64,000 nt of DNA from Alkalihalobacillus bogoriensis ATCC BAA-922 (GCF_000621445.1 NZ_KK211278.1:186001-250000); one strand, 5' to 3'; positions 8,651 through 17,877 are shown, counted from the stretch's first letter. Notes: a model not told the origin generated them from the letters alone. Translations and numbers: made by a program.

Positions 8651-9028
8651 ATGATTTTCGAACTAACCATCCAAATACGTGTACGTGATTTTACAAAAGG
8701 ACAATTATGGTATGAGACACTTCTTAATCGTAAACCAGATTTTATTCCTCATGACGGATTTGCGGAGGGAAGTCATACCTAGTTGTTGGCTCCAGCTAGC
8801 AGAGGGTACGCCCTCTATTCAAAGTGGCCCAATTCGTTTTGGTGTTCCTAATTTGGAATTAGAAAAACAGCGGTTAATAGAAAAGCTAGCAGTCAATGAT
8901 TTTCAAGAGGCGAAGTTCCAGTGAAATGGGCTACTTTTTCTGACCCGTGGGGAAACCAAATTGGTTTGTTTGAATATTTTGATAAAAGTGAAGAACAAGA
9001 ACGGATGAAGACGATAATCGGTGGATAA
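8651..9028 (+). pseudogene. VOC (glyoxalase/bleomycin-resistance) family gene, two frameshifts
   Basis: An ATG at 8651 behind AAAGGAAAGGG opens MIFELTIQIRVRDFTKGQ, a normal VOC N-terminus, but the frame stops at about 8782. The family sequence continues in another frame (SWLQLAEGT-like, then GPIRFGVPNLELEKQRL) to about 8924. It then moves to a third frame with the typical VOC ending FSDPWGNQIGLFEYF, stopping at 9026-9028. Read together, the three pieces make one domain of about 125 aa, so this is a broken gene with two indels. Sequencing error is possible but two independent indels make decay likelier. Confidence 0.8.
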
Positions 9029-9063
9029 ACCTGACTACAGTAGCACGGTTAGAAAGGGAAAAA

Positions 9064-9840
9064 ATGAAATATAAAATCATATTCTTTGATGTAGACGGTA
9101 CGATAACAAACGAGAAAGACGGTAGTATTTCCACAACAATGAAACAAACGATTACTCGATTAAAACACAAAGGAATAAAAGTCGTTGCGGCAACTGGAAG
9201 ACCGTTATCAATGTGTGAAGATATAAAACAATTAGGAATTGATGTGTTTATTACGGCAAATGGAGCTTATGCGAAGCATAAAAATCATGTCATTCACAAA
9301 GTACCTATACATAAGACGATTGTTCAAGATGTGTATCATTTTGCGAAGAAAGAAAACGACGGGCTATCATTATTTACAGAAACTTTTACAATGAATGGCG
9401 TCGAAAATGAAAAAATTGCTACAACCCTAAAAGAAACCCTAGGGATGGTTTCTTATCCGCCGGAACATCTCAAAATATATGACGAAGAAATTTATCTTAT
9501 GTGTTTGTATGCAGATGAGGAAACAGTAAAGAAGTATATTCACGAATTTCCAAATCTAATGTTTCAAAGGTGGCATCCATTCGTCTGTAATGTGTTACAG
9601 GATGAGGTGTCAAAGTCATTCGCAGTTAGAAAAGTATTGAACTATTTTAATTTGACACCGGATGCTGCCATTGCCATTGGTGACGGTGAGAATGATATCG
9701 ATATGCTCGAACTTACAGGTCTTAGTATTGCGATGGAAAACGGCAATAATAATGTAAAAATGGTTGCTGATTTTATTACAAAAAAAGCTAGTGAAGATGG
9801 AGTGACATACGCCCTTCAACAATACGGTATTTTAAACTAA
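9064..9840 (+). CDS. HAD superfamily Cof-type phosphatase (YkrA-like)
   Basis: This 258-aa protein has the full set of HAD motifs: the catalytic aspartates in FFDVDGTI at about residues 7-14, the ATGRP motif II at about 46-50, the conserved lysine in VSKSFAV, and the GDGENDIDML motif IV at about 207-216. The C2-type cap places it in the Cof/YkrA group, which removes phosphate from small sugar phosphates or nucleotides. The exact substrate is unknown. The S66 peptidase gene starts 12 nt after its stop, so the two are probably cotranscribed. Confidence 0.9.
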   Translation: MKYKIIFFDVDGTITNEKDGSISTTMKQTITRLKHKGIKVVAATGRPLSMCEDIKQLGIDVFITANGAYAKHKNHVIHKVPIHKTIVQDVYHFAKKENDGLSLFTETFTMNGVENEKIATTLKETLGMVSYPPEHLKIYDEEIYLMCLYADEETVKKYIHEFPNLMFQRWHPFVCNVLQDEVSKSFAVRKVLNYFNLTPDAAIAIGDGENDIDMLELTGLSIAMENGNNNVKMVADFITKKASEDGVTYALQQYGILN

Positions 9841-9852
9841 GGAGGGAATGAC

Positions 9853-10908
9853 GTGATAAAACCAAGAAAACTAAAAAAAGGCTCCAAAGTGGCGATTATT
9901 TCTCCTTCAAGTGGATTGCCATATCTGTATCCAGAAATATATGAGCTTGGCCTAGAAAAAATAAGAGAAGTGCTACAGGTTGAGGTAATCGAAATGCCGA
10001 CAGCGAGAATGTCGCCAGTACAGTTATATGATAATCCGGCGCTTCGGGCAGAAGATATCAACGAATGTTTTCGCGACCATAGTATTGATGCTATTTTCAC
10101 TTCAATTGGTGGATATGAATCGATAAGAATTTTGCCACATTTAGATACGGAGCTTATTATGGAAAATCCCAAACTGATTATGGGATTTTCGGACGCGACA
10201 ACGTTTTTGGCTTATTTAAACTCATTAGGAATGGTCACGTTTTATGGGCCTTCGGTTATGGCTGGGATGGCTCAAATTGGAAATCTACCCCAATCATATA
10301 CAGAACACCTCCAACAGTTTCTTTTCTCTGAACCCCCAATATATCACTATAAACCATACTCGAAATGGACGAATGGATATAAAGACTGGAGTCACTTAGA
10401 AACACTTGGGCAATGTCAGCCGTTTATTGAAAATAGTGAAGGTTGGACATTTATTCAAGGAAATACACTAGTTGAAGGTGAACTATGGGGTGGCTGTATT
10501 GAAGTGTTAGAATTTATGAAGGCGACACCATATTGGGTTCAAGAGGATTTTTGGCAAGGGAAAATCTTATTTTTTGAGACATCAGAAGAAAAGCCGACTC
10601 CGATGCAAGTTGGTTATATGCTTCGAAACTATGGAATGCAAGGTGTGTTCTCAAAAGTAAAAGGTATTATTTTTGGTAGACCAAAAGACTATACGGCAGA
10701 GGAAAAACAAGAGCTTGATGACATCCTTGTTTCAATCATTGCAAAAGAATTTGGTGCGAGTGAATTGACTGTTGTTTCAAATTTTGATTTTGGACACACG
10801 GATCCAAAGCTTATTTTACCGCTCGGTTGCAAAGTAACGTTGGATCCCATTCGTCAGGAAGTCATATTAAAAGAAAGTCCATTTAAAGTGGATGTGGATA
10901 GTGCTTAA
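9853..10908 (+). CDS. S66 family peptidase (LD-carboxypeptidase / MccF-like)
   Basis: This 351-aa protein is a serine peptidase of family S66, which includes LD-carboxypeptidases of murein recycling and the microcin C immunity peptidase MccF. The nucleophile is Ser113 in GFSD (111-114), the glutamate is in WGGCIEVLEF, and the histidine is in NFDFGHTDP. There is no signal peptide, so it acts in the cytoplasm. The GTG start at 9853 follows AAGGAGGGAATGAC; the ATG at 9848 gives only two codons. Which subgroup it belongs to cannot be decided here. Confidence 0.9.
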   Translation: MIKPRKLKKGSKVAIISPSSGLPYLYPEIYELGLEKIREVLQVEVIEMPTARMSPVQLYDNPALRAEDINECFRDHSIDAIFTSIGGYESIRILPHLDTELIMENPKLIMGFSDATTFLAYLNSLGMVTFYGPSVMAGMAQIGNLPQSYTEHLQQFLFSEPPIYHYKPYSKWTNGYKDWSHLETLGQCQPFIENSEGWTFIQGNTLVEGELWGGCIEVLEFMKATPYWVQEDFWQGKILFFETSEEKPTPMQVGYMLRNYGMQGVFSKVKGIIFGRPKDYTAEEKQELDDILVSIIAKEFGASELTVVSNFDFGHTDPKLILPLGCKVTLDPIRQEVILKESPFKVDVDSA

Positions 10909-10909
10909 A

Positions 10910-11097
10910 CTTACGAAAGGACATATAATCCGTTATTTTCATAGATTTCGCCCTTTTTGAATTTTTAACGGACATCAGTTCCGTTAAGGACCTGATTTTT
11001 GAGAGGTTTATTAAAATGGATGCCGATTAGCGGAACAGATGTCCGATTGAACTTTGAATGCCGCATTTTTTAATTAAATAAAGGAACAAATGTCCGA
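10910..11097. repeat. Four-box palindromic element, copy A
   Basis: Two boxes in direct orientation (GGACATATAATCCGTTATTT and ACGGACATCAGTTCCGTTA) are followed by two in inverse orientation (TAGCGGAACAGATGTCCG and AAAGGAACAAATGTCCG). The element starts right after the S66 peptidase stop codon. Six more copies are listed separately. Confidence 0.9.
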
Positions 11098-11143
11098 AAC
11101 GATTTTTATTATTCATCGTCTAATCTATAAAAGAGGTGACGAG

Positions 11144-11524
11144 ATGAAAAAATGGGGTTTGGTATTTTGTAGTTTGATAATGTTAGCAGGATGTTTTCAT
11201 GGGACGGAATCCAATATGGCCATAACAAATCCAACTTCGGAAAACGTTCCTTCTCAATATGGAGAAACCGATTTGTTTGTTTGGGAAGACATTGTTTATG
11301 TTAATGCGGAATCGATTGATTGGGTAAAACAATTAGAGTTGACAATTCAAGAGAGGCTTACAAACATTAAAAACCAATCTGTTTATGGTGGAGATTTCTC
11401 TAATGGGACCGCATCGATTCTTCCAGTCGGAACAAAAGTTTATACGACAAAAGAACGAAAAGACATACTAATTGCAAAAGTTGGCACAGCGGAAGTGAGA
11501 TATTTAGGCTGGCGGGAAGGGTAG
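11144..11524 (+). CDS. Small lipoprotein, paralogue of 33240 and 54997 genes
   Basis: This 126-aa secreted lipoprotein has a type II signal peptide, MKKWGLVFCSLIMLAGC, with lipidation at Cys17. The mature part is acidic and ends with the segment LPVGTKVY followed by KDILIAK. The same LPVGTK(I/V) core appears in two other lipoproteins of this window. The ATG at 11144 follows AGAGGTGACGAG; a longer reading from 11090 starts inside repeat copy A and is rejected. The function is unknown. It lies 8 nt before the methyltransferase gene, so the two are probably cotranscribed. Confidence 0.85.
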   Translation: MKKWGLVFCSLIMLAGCFHGTESNMAITNPTSENVPSQYGETDLFVWEDIVYVNAESIDWVKQLELTIQERLTNIKNQSVYGGDFSNGTASILPVGTKVYTTKERKDILIAKVGTAEVRYLGWREG

Positions 11525-11532
11525 GAGAAACA

Positions 11533-12243
11533 ATGGACGAAGTCATTCGAAATTATGACGATGTAATCAAAATGCTAGATAAACTGATTGCCGAAGAGAC
11601 AAATATTGATTGGGATCATTTTTATACAAACAGAGACCGGAAAGTGCCATTTTTTGTAGATATTCCTGATGAGAATTTAGTGGAGTATATGGATAAAGGA
11701 TTGATTACCTCAGGAAACGTGTTGGAATTAGGCTGTGGTCCAGGGCGGAATGCCATGTATCTAGCGGAAAAGGGTTGTTCCGTTGATGCGGTTGATATGT
11801 CAGAGGTTGCTCTGCAATGGGGTAGAGAACGTGCAAAAGAAAATGGTATCAATGTCAATTACATAAAAAAAGACTTGTTTGAACTTGAATTAGAAAAAGG
11901 AGTATACGACCTTGTCTATGATTCAGGCTGCTTCCATCACATTGCGCCACACCGAAGAATGGATTACATTGACTTAGTATTTTCTTCATTAAAAGCGGGT
12001 GGTTATTTTGCGCTAACATGCTTTGAGGAAGGTGGAGTATTAGGTGGAGCAACAATATCTGATTTAGACGTCTACATCGAAAGAAGTTTGCAAGTTGGTT
12101 TAGGCTTTACACCAGAAAAATTAAAAACGATATTCTATAATTTTGAAGAAATTGAAATAAGAAAAATGAAAAAAGTAGAAGACAATGCCGACCTTTTTGG
12201 TGTTGAAGGATTATGGGTTGCTTTGTTTAAAAAAGCAAAGTAG
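11533..12243 (+). CDS. Class I SAM-dependent methyltransferase
   Basis: This 236-aa protein has a Rossmann-fold methyltransferase domain. Motif I, VLELGCGPGRNAMYLA, is at about residues 57-72, the acidic end of strand 2 is VDAVDMSE, and motif IV/post-motif I is YDLVYDSGCFHHI. The wide GCGxGRNA motif resembles TehB-like or thiol methyltransferase-related proteins. The substrate is unknown. It follows the lipoprotein gene closely and ends at a strong bidirectional terminator. Confidence 0.9.
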   Translation: MDEVIRNYDDVIKMLDKLIAEETNIDWDHFYTNRDRKVPFFVDIPDENLVEYMDKGLITSGNVLELGCGPGRNAMYLAEKGCSVDAVDMSEVALQWGRERAKENGINVNYIKKDLFELELEKGVYDLVYDSGCFHHIAPHRRMDYIDLVFSSLKAGGYFALTCFEEGGVLGGATISDLDVYIERSLQVGLGFTPEKLKTIFYNFEEIEIRKMKKVEDNADLFGVEGLWVALFKKAK

Positions 12244-12277
12244 TATTCTCGTAGTCGGTGTTATAAAAACATAAAAA

Positions 12278-12301
12278 AAAACGCTCAAAACTGAGCGTTT
12301 T
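12278..12301. terminator. Bidirectional terminator
   Basis: AACGCTCA pairs with TGAGCGTT around an AAAC loop, with A residues on the left and T residues on the right. It lies between convergent genes. Confidence 0.88.
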
Positions 12302-12305
12302 CGTT

Positions 12306-13370
12306 CTATCGAAGATCAATGTCCTTTATCAACTCCATATGATAATCTTCATCAATGGATTGAATCTGTAGTACTAAAGGACCGTCTGAAAATTCACTTT
12401 TTCGAGGAATGCGAAACATATAATACGTTCTTCCTTTTGTTTTACCTTCTAATTGATAGTTAAAGTGAAAGTCAGATTCCCCTTCAATATAAAAATCAAT
12501 CATCGGAAAATACTCATGAACTTCATCCCATAATACGGTCAGTCGTAACGGATTATCGTAGAGATCAAGTTGTTTTTTAGAGAGGTTAGCGACATCGGCT
12601 TCTATGACAAGGAATGTGAATAATTCTTCATCGATTCGATGACCGAATGCATCAGGGTTATTATTCGGCGGCATCACTTCATCTGCAAAATAATGCTTTA
12701 TATACTCAATGGAAATGATGTCGTCTACAGTTACTGTATTGTCGGTTGTATGCACATCTGATGCAAGTACTCGTTCTCGTTCGTCCATCTCTATCTCAGG
12801 GGAGTCAACAGATACACTTCGATATTGATTGCCAGGTTCATTCTCATCACTAAAGATTTCTCCAATTCCCACAACACCTAAAAAGATAGCGACCGCAACA
12901 GCACCAATGACAACAAGTCGTTTAAAAGGATTTTTTCGTTGTGGTTTTTGGATGTTTGCTTCTGCCCCGATAAAGTCAACAAACATTTTGTAAAGAAGGT
13001 CAGCCTGACTTTCTGTTAATTTTTCAATGATGAACATGCTGCCGTCATGAACATATAAGTCAATACAATGGTACAGATTATTTGGAACGGTATATTTTGC
13101 AACATCATAAAAAGCTGAGTATTCTTGATGTACAAAATCAAAGTCCTTCATTGTTTTTGGTCTTGCTAAAAATATAACTTGTTTATTTGTAATAACAAAA
13201 AGACCGTCTAGTTCATCCCCATTTGCTCCAAGAAAGGCTGTAATGATTTTCTCGTCGTCTGAAATCATATCCTTCAAAAAGATAATTTCCAACTCTGTTA
13301 ATTGAACATATCCTTTTGATGCGGTGTTTATTTTTTCTTGTAGCTTCTCTACGTTTGTCAAAAGTATCAC
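12306..13370 (-). CDS. Membrane protein with N-terminal bacterial PH-like domain
   Basis: This 354-aa protein is not assigned a function. Residues about 30-125 read as a bacterial PH/YokE-like domain (ITAFLGANGDELDGLFVITN, then KQVIFLARPK). One membrane segment follows at about 152-170 (LVVIGAVAVAIFLGVVGIG). The C-terminal 180 residues are acidic and probably extracytoplasmic, resembling DUF4352-like immunoglobulin modules in length and in the phrase TFLVIEADVANLSKKQLDLY. The gene is monocistronic and faces the methyltransferase gene across a shared terminator. Confidence 0.72.
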   Translation of the reverse strand: MILLTNVEKLQEKINTASKGYVQLTELEIIFLKDMISDDEKIITAFLGANGDELDGLFVITNKQVIFLARPKTMKDFDFVHQEYSAFYDVAKYTVPNNLYHCIDLYVHDGSMFIIEKLTESQADLLYKMFVDFIGAEANIQKPQRKNPFKRLVVIGAVAVAIFLGVVGIGEIFSDENEPGNQYRSVSVDSPEIEMDERERVLASDVHTTDNTVTVDDIISIEYIKHYFADEVMPPNNNPDAFGHRIDEELFTFLVIEADVANLSKKQLDLYDNPLRLTVLWDEVHEYFPMIDFYIEGESDFHFNYQLEGKTKGRTYYMFRIPRKSEFSDGPLVLQIQSIDEDYHMELIKDIDLR

Positions 13371-13508
13371 TTCCTAATTCAAACATTTCGATTGGATTTT
13401 ACTGTAAAAATAGGATATAAATATAGTAGCATCAATTATTCTATCTATCTGTGAAAAATACGGGAATGCATCGAAAGTCATGTTTTATTAGGAAAGGAGA
13501 CATTCCTT

Positions 13509-14039
13509 ATGAACTTTTCTTTACCGGAAGCGATTGAAGTGTTAGAAAGAACACCGAAAACTTTGGAAGCTTTATTAAGTGGCTTGTCGACAGCATGGCT
13601 CACTTGCCGTGAAGGAGAAAAGACGTGGAATGCGAAAGAAGTTGTTGAGCATTTCATTTATGCTGAAAAACAAAATTGGATTCCTCGCTTACAAAAAATA
13701 TTGGAACAGGCTGAAAACAAAGCATTCCCACCATTTGATCGATTTGCCCATTTGCAAACTCCATCCGGGAAGAAAATTGAAGAGAGCATCGCGGAATTTC
13801 ATCAGCTTCGACAACAAAACATAGCGAAGCTAAAACAGCTGGTTACAGTAGACCAACAGCTTGAATTAACGGGAATTCACCCTGAATTTGGGGAAGTGAA
13901 AACAAAGGAATTACTAGCGACATGGGTTGTGCATGATTTAACGCATTTGTCCCAAATCGTTAGAGTGATGGCAAAACGCTACAGTGATGATGTAGGACCT
14001 TGGAAAGCGTATATTAGTATTTTGAACGATGAAACGTAA
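13509..14039 (+). CDS. DinB family protein
   Basis: This 176-aa four-helix protein belongs to the DinB/YfiT-like superfamily, whose members bind a metal with three histidines and include bacillithiol transferases. The ligands visible are the His in VVEHFIYAEK near residue 47 and the HxxxH in VVHDLTHLSQI near 140-147. The tryptophan-rich N-terminal piece GEKTWNAKEV matches the usual substrate-pocket loop. A good site AAAGGAGACATTCCTT precedes the ATG. It may be cotranscribed with the HD gene that follows 14 nt later. Confidence 0.88.
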   Translation: MNFSLPEAIEVLERTPKTLEALLSGLSTAWLTCREGEKTWNAKEVVEHFIYAEKQNWIPRLQKILEQAENKAFPPFDRFAHLQTPSGKKIEESIAEFHQLRQQNIAKLKQLVTVDQQLELTGIHPEFGEVKTKELLATWVVHDLTHLSQIVRVMAKRYSDDVGPWKAYISILNDET

Positions 14040-14053
14040 TTGGAGGTTATTTT

Positions 14054-15040
14054 TTGATTTTAAATGATACGATTTACGGGCAATGTGAAGTAACAGGTGT
14101 AATGGAGGAATTATTGAATAGCAGACCTGTTCAACGGTTAAAAGGAATTCACCAAGGCGGCGCAAGTTATTTAGTTAATCCGAAATGGAATGTGACTCGT
14201 TATGAGCATTCTGTTGGTGCGATGATTCTTGTAAAACGGCTTGGTGGATCTGTAGAAGAGCAAGTGGCAGCATTATTGCATGATGTGTCTCATACTGCGT
14301 TTTCACATGTTGTCGATTTTGTTTTTGATAATGAAAAAGAAGATTATCATGAAAAAATCTATGAATCTGTGTTGACAAGTTCGGAAATCCCAGAAATTTT
14401 AGCTAAGTATGGATTTGAAGAAAAAGCTATTTTATATGACGATTCAAAATGGACATTACTTGAACAACCAGCGCCAGAACTTTGTGTGGACCGAATCGAT
14501 TACACATTAAGAGATATGTATGAGTACGGTCATATCACCGAAGAAGAAGTGAAACGGTTTTTACAAGACATCGTTATTATCGATGGGAAAATTCACTTGC
14601 AGACAATTGAAGTGGCAGAATGGTTTGTCGACATCTATTACAAAGAAGTTATCGGTTTCTTCATGGACCCATTAAATATTTACGGTTATGAAGTTCTAGC
14701 AAACGTCATTCAATATGCGTTACATCATCAATACCTTACGTTAGATGATTTATTAGGTGAAGACGTGGAAGTGATGTTGAAACTCCAAAATATTCAAGAT
14801 TCAGAATTACAGCAAAAACTAAATCAATTACATCCTCAAATTGTAGTGGAGGAAAATGAGCATGACTATGATATCTATCGAAAAAACAAAGTGAGATTAA
14901 TTGATCCATCAATGTTTTATAATGGGAAAATACAGAAAGCGTCTGCATTATCGGAGAAAGTAAAGCAACTAGGCGATGAGGCTTATCATAAAGCGTCACG
15001 CGGGGCATTTGTTAAGATTCTTTCTTCATCACGAGTGTAA
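14054..15040 (+). CDS. HD domain phosphohydrolase
   Basis: This 328-aa protein has the HD metal-site series: the first His in RYEHSVGA near residue 54, the HD pair in LLHDVSHTAFSH at about 79-90, and the distal Asp in PELCVDRIDY. The arrangement is like the dNTP triphosphohydrolase (SAMHD1/Dgt) branch, so it may cleave nucleotides. The TTG start at 14054 has GGAGG 7 nt upstream. It forms a tight run with the DinB gene upstream and the membrane protein, GNAT and phosphatase genes downstream. Confidence 0.88.
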   Translation: MILNDTIYGQCEVTGVMEELLNSRPVQRLKGIHQGGASYLVNPKWNVTRYEHSVGAMILVKRLGGSVEEQVAALLHDVSHTAFSHVVDFVFDNEKEDYHEKIYESVLTSSEIPEILAKYGFEEKAILYDDSKWTLLEQPAPELCVDRIDYTLRDMYEYGHITEEEVKRFLQDIVIIDGKIHLQTIEVAEWFVDIYYKEVIGFFMDPLNIYGYEVLANVIQYALHHQYLTLDDLLGEDVEVMLKLQNIQDSELQQKLNQLHPQIVVEENEHDYDIYRKNKVRLIDPSMFYNGKIQKASALSEKVKQLGDEAYHKASRGAFVKILSSSRV

Positions 15041-15058
15041 CAGGAAAGTAGGTATTCA

Positions 15059-15763
15059 ATGAAAGTAAAGTCCCGTCTTACATTTAGCGTCATCGGTATG
15101 TTTGTGATTGTAATTTCTACGATTCTTATTTTCGGGCTAATCACGATGTTGCAGCAGTTTATTTTTGCCCCAGATGATTTTATTTTGACGGTATTCAAAT
15201 CACAGGCTTTTTCTGTCATTATTCTTTATGAAGTGTATTTGATTATCGGGTTGTTTTATTTGTTTTGGGGGCCGGCTTACGGTTCAGTAAAAGAGAGTCG
15301 TCATCCTTCATTTTGGAAGAAGCATAGAAAAAAACTTGTGCCGATTTTTATTAGTAGTAATGTTGTATTATTTTACTATATTCTCACTTCAGTGATTGTA
15401 ATTACGGATACTAAAATTATCGATCACTCCTTTTTCACACCAAGTGGGAAAGAGTATGCATATACCGATATCGTCCATATTGAAACAGGAGTATATGGAA
15501 AAGGGTTTTCTTTTTACTCTAAGAAAAAAGGTGATTTCTATTATATCCTCCATTTTAAAGATAATGTAGCAATTGATATCACGGATGTCGGACAAACAAA
15601 AAATCATGTGCATGAAATTTTTCTAATTGAAGAATTAGATGAGACATTCGTCCAATTAGGGGTACCTAAAACAGCTTTTCCTGAAAACTTTGTTTATGTT
15701 ACAGAGCATCTTGGCAAACAGTATACGGATTCAATAAAAAAAGTGATTGAAAATGTGAAATAG
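15059..15763 (+). CDS. Hypothetical membrane protein
   Basis: This 234-aa protein is not recognised. It has three hydrophobic segments, at about residues 5-32, 48-68 and 90-112, followed by a soluble C-terminal half of about 120 residues (SGKEYAYTDIVHIETGVYG and on) that resembles the pleckstrin-like tails of small Bacillus membrane proteins. Its start lies 18 nt after the HD gene and the GNAT gene begins 10 nt after its stop, so it belongs to the same transcription unit. No catalytic motif is apparent. Confidence 0.78.
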   Translation: MKVKSRLTFSVIGMFVIVISTILIFGLITMLQQFIFAPDDFILTVFKSQAFSVIILYEVYLIIGLFYLFWGPAYGSVKESRHPSFWKKHRKKLVPIFISSNVVLFYYILTSVIVITDTKIIDHSFFTPSGKEYAYTDIVHIETGVYGKGFSFYSKKKGDFYYILHFKDNVAIDITDVGQTKNHVHEIFLIEELDETFVQLGVPKTAFPENFVYVTEHLGKQYTDSIKKVIENVK

Positions 15764-15773
15764 GAGGCGTGAA

Positions 15774-16277
15774 ATGGAAAAGTCAATTGTAATCGAGTCA
15801 ATGAAACGAGAGGACTGGAATTTGGTCAAAAAGATTTACAATGAAGGGATCGCAACAGGAAATGCAACGTTTCAAACTGAGGCACCTTCTTGGGAAGAGT
15901 GGGACGATAGCCATTTAAGTGAATGCCGAATTGTTGCAAAACTCGGAGAAGAAGTTGTAGGTTGGGCAGCATTAAGTCCAGTTTCAAGTCGTTGTGTTTA
16001 TGCTGGTGTCGCTGAAGTTAGTGTGTATGTAAGCCAAACCAAAGCCGGAAAAGGAATTGGGAGCCAACTATTAGATTGTTTAATCAAGCAAAGTGAAGAA
16101 AATGGGTATTGGACATTACAAGCAGGTATTTTTCCAGAAAATCTAGGAAGCTTACAACTTCATAAAAAGCTAGGATTTCGAGAAATTGGCCGTCGTGAAA
16201 AAGTCGGAAAAATGGCTGGAATATGGAGAGACGTACTATTACTTGAACGAAGGAGTCAAAACGTTGGTGTAAACTAA
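15774..16277 (+). CDS. GNAT N-acetyltransferase, phosphinothricin-acetyltransferase-like
   Basis: This 167-aa protein has the GNAT core with VSVYVSQTKAGKGIGSQLL at about residues 82-100, and the family's typical N-terminal GNATFQTEAPSWEEW, which is shared with phosphinothricin and methionine sulfone acetyltransferases (Pat, YwnH). The conserved ending LHKKLGFREIGRREKVGK is present. Members acetylate amino-acid analogues, so detoxification is plausible but not proven. The start is an ATG after AGGAGGCGTGAA. It sits in the run 13.5-16.9 kb. Confidence 0.9.
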   Translation: MEKSIVIESMKREDWNLVKKIYNEGIATGNATFQTEAPSWEEWDDSHLSECRIVAKLGEEVVGWAALSPVSSRCVYAGVAEVSVYVSQTKAGKGIGSQLLDCLIKQSEENGYWTLQAGIFPENLGSLQLHKKLGFREIGRREKVGKMAGIWRDVLLLERRSQNVGVN

Positions 16278-16297
16278 ACAAATCAAAGGGGTAGCTC

Positions 16298-16873
16298 ATG
16301 ACGACAATCGGATTTATTCGGCATGGTGTCACAGAGTGGAATCAATTAGGGAAAGCACAGGGAATGTCTAATATTTCATTAAATGAAGAGGTGAAAGCGC
16401 AAGCACTCGCTTTAGGAGAACGACTGAAACAAGAAGAAAAGTGGGATATCATTGCTTCAAGTGAATTAAGTAGAGCAAACGAAACAGCGACGATTATCGG
16501 TCAAAAGCTTGAACTTCCTGTAAGTACTCTTGATGAACGTTTACGTGAAATGAATGGTGGAAAAATTGAAGGGACGACTGAACAAGAACGAATTCAGAAG
16601 TGGGGTGAAAACTGGAGAAGTCTTGATTTAGGAATGGAAACATCTGAACAGGCAACAAAGCGAAAGATTGCATGTTTACATGAATTAATTGAATTACATA
16701 AAGGAAAACGGATATTAGTCGTTAGTCACGGGGCAGTTATCGGAATGACATTACGTGCCCTTATGCCTGACAAATTCCAAAAAACATTCTTAGACAATAC
16801 GTCTGTTACTATTCTTAAGTTTGATGAAAATACTTGGGACTGTTTACTTTACAACTGTACAAAACATATTTAG
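16298..16873 (+). CDS. Histidine phosphatase family protein
   Basis: This 191-aa protein belongs to the phosphoglycerate-mutase-like histidine phosphatases. The phosphate-accepting RHG is at residues 8-10 (FIRHGVTEWN), the acid residues are in SSELSRANETA, and the second histidine is in VVSHGAVIGM near residue 147. Small members such as PhoE are broad phosphatases rather than mutases. It is the last gene of the run from 13.5 kb and is followed by a terminator at 16911. Confidence 0.92.
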   Translation: MTTIGFIRHGVTEWNQLGKAQGMSNISLNEEVKAQALALGERLKQEEKWDIIASSELSRANETATIIGQKLELPVSTLDERLREMNGGKIEGTTEQERIQKWGENWRSLDLGMETSEQATKRKIACLHELIELHKGKRILVVSHGAVIGMTLRALMPDKFQKTFLDNTSVTILKFDENTWDCLLYNCTKHI

Positions 16874-16910
16874 GCGCCTCATTTATTGTGGGAATGAAAT
16901 CGAGTTCATA

Positions 16911-16940
16911 CTTATCTCGTATTTAGAGGTAAGTTTTTTT
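16911..16940 (+). terminator. Terminator after histidine phosphatase gene
   Basis: CTTATCTC (16911-16918) pairs with GAGGTAAG (16926-16933), followed by seven T residues. Confidence 0.8.
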
Positions 16941-17268
16941 ATTGTTTAGTGAACTATAAATAGTCGACCTGTGGGTAACATTGCTCTACTATATTTTTAG
17001 ATTGAATTAGGGGTTTGGGATAGTGTTGTTAATTTAGCGGTCATGAAAACCGTTATCTGTGAACAATGCTAGCGTTTTGGAACGTTGGTGGACACAGGGG
17101 CAGTTAATCATAATAGATCGCTAGGAATAGAGTTGCTTTTGAGTTAATAAGCGCTCCTGTGGCCACTAAAAAATGGAAACCCGTATGAAGTTCACAAATA
17201 ACGGCTGCTCTGACCGCAAAAATGAGAAATTTACAGCAAGTACTTTATTTGAACAGGGAGTGAATGAG
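16941..17268. other. Intergenic stretch without recognisable gene
   Basis: No ORF with a ribosome-binding site, no hairpin array and none of the repeat families of this window were seen here. The open reading from 17173 is only an upstream extension of the next small gene. Confidence 0.6.
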
Positions 17269-17532
17269 ATGAAGGCTGTTTTGTTAGTCACACTATTTTA
17301 TTTATCATTAGGTTTGCTGTTTTTCTTCGATGGATTTGGATTACGTTTAGTTACCGATATAAAGTCGATTGAAAATGTAGGCGATAGGATTCCTCTTGCT
17401 ATCTGTTTCAGTCTTGCTTTTTTATGGGGACTTGTAGGGGCAGTCCATTTTCTAACTAAAGGTGCCGGTGTAGAAAAAGGAAAGGCAAGCGGCATTAGTG
17501 AACCATTTGTTGCCGCAAGTAAAGAAAAGTAA
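17269..17532 (+). CDS. Small two-TM membrane protein
   Basis: This 87-aa protein has two membrane segments (MKAVLLVTLFYLSLGLLFFF and a second around LAICFSLAFLWGLVGAVHFL) and a short hydrophilic tail with lysines. The ATG at 17269 follows GGGAGTGAATGAG; the longer reading from 17173 starts in a polar stretch with no ribosome-binding site. It is not recognised. It is likely paired with the next small membrane gene 27 nt downstream. Confidence 0.7.
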   Translation: MKAVLLVTLFYLSLGLLFFFDGFGLRLVTDIKSIENVGDRIPLAICFSLAFLWGLVGAVHFLTKGAGVEKGKASGISEPFVAASKEK

Positions 17533-17559
17533 AAAGTAGAGAGAGGAAGGGGCTAAACG

Positions 17560-17775
17560 ATGAATCAAGAAGTTCGTGTCCAAACAAAACCCTTTTTATA
17601 TGTTATTGGTTTATTTATATTTGGAGGGATGGCGTTAACATCGATGATTGATGCAAGCTTTTATATTGAAAAGTATTCAGTTGAAAAGCTATGGCACTAT
17701 CGTATTTTTATTATGTGTAGCGCGGTAGTCTATTATTCTTTAGTAATACTTTATTATCGTAAACGAGGGGAATAG
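17560..17775 (+). CDS. Small two-TM membrane protein
   Basis: This 71-aa protein has two hydrophobic segments (about residues 11-29 and 48-65) and ends in YYRKRGE. GAGAGGAAGGGGC precedes the ATG. It follows another small membrane gene with a short gap, so the two may work together. No family is recognised. Confidence 0.72.
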   Translation: MNQEVRVQTKPFLYVIGLFIFGGMALTSMIDASFYIEKYSVEKLWHYRIFIMCSAVVYYSLVILYYRKRGE

Positions 17776-17877
17776 GGGAAGAACAAATTGTAAACTTGTG
17801 TGGACACTGTAATATCGGATTATGGTGGACGCTTCTTTGATGGATTTTCAAAGGGGAACTACACAAAAATCCATGTT

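Noticed and set aside
16941-17268. Coding sequence in the 17 kb gap
   Set aside because: The open frame from 17173 runs only into the small membrane gene and its first 32 codons lack a start signal and homology-like composition.
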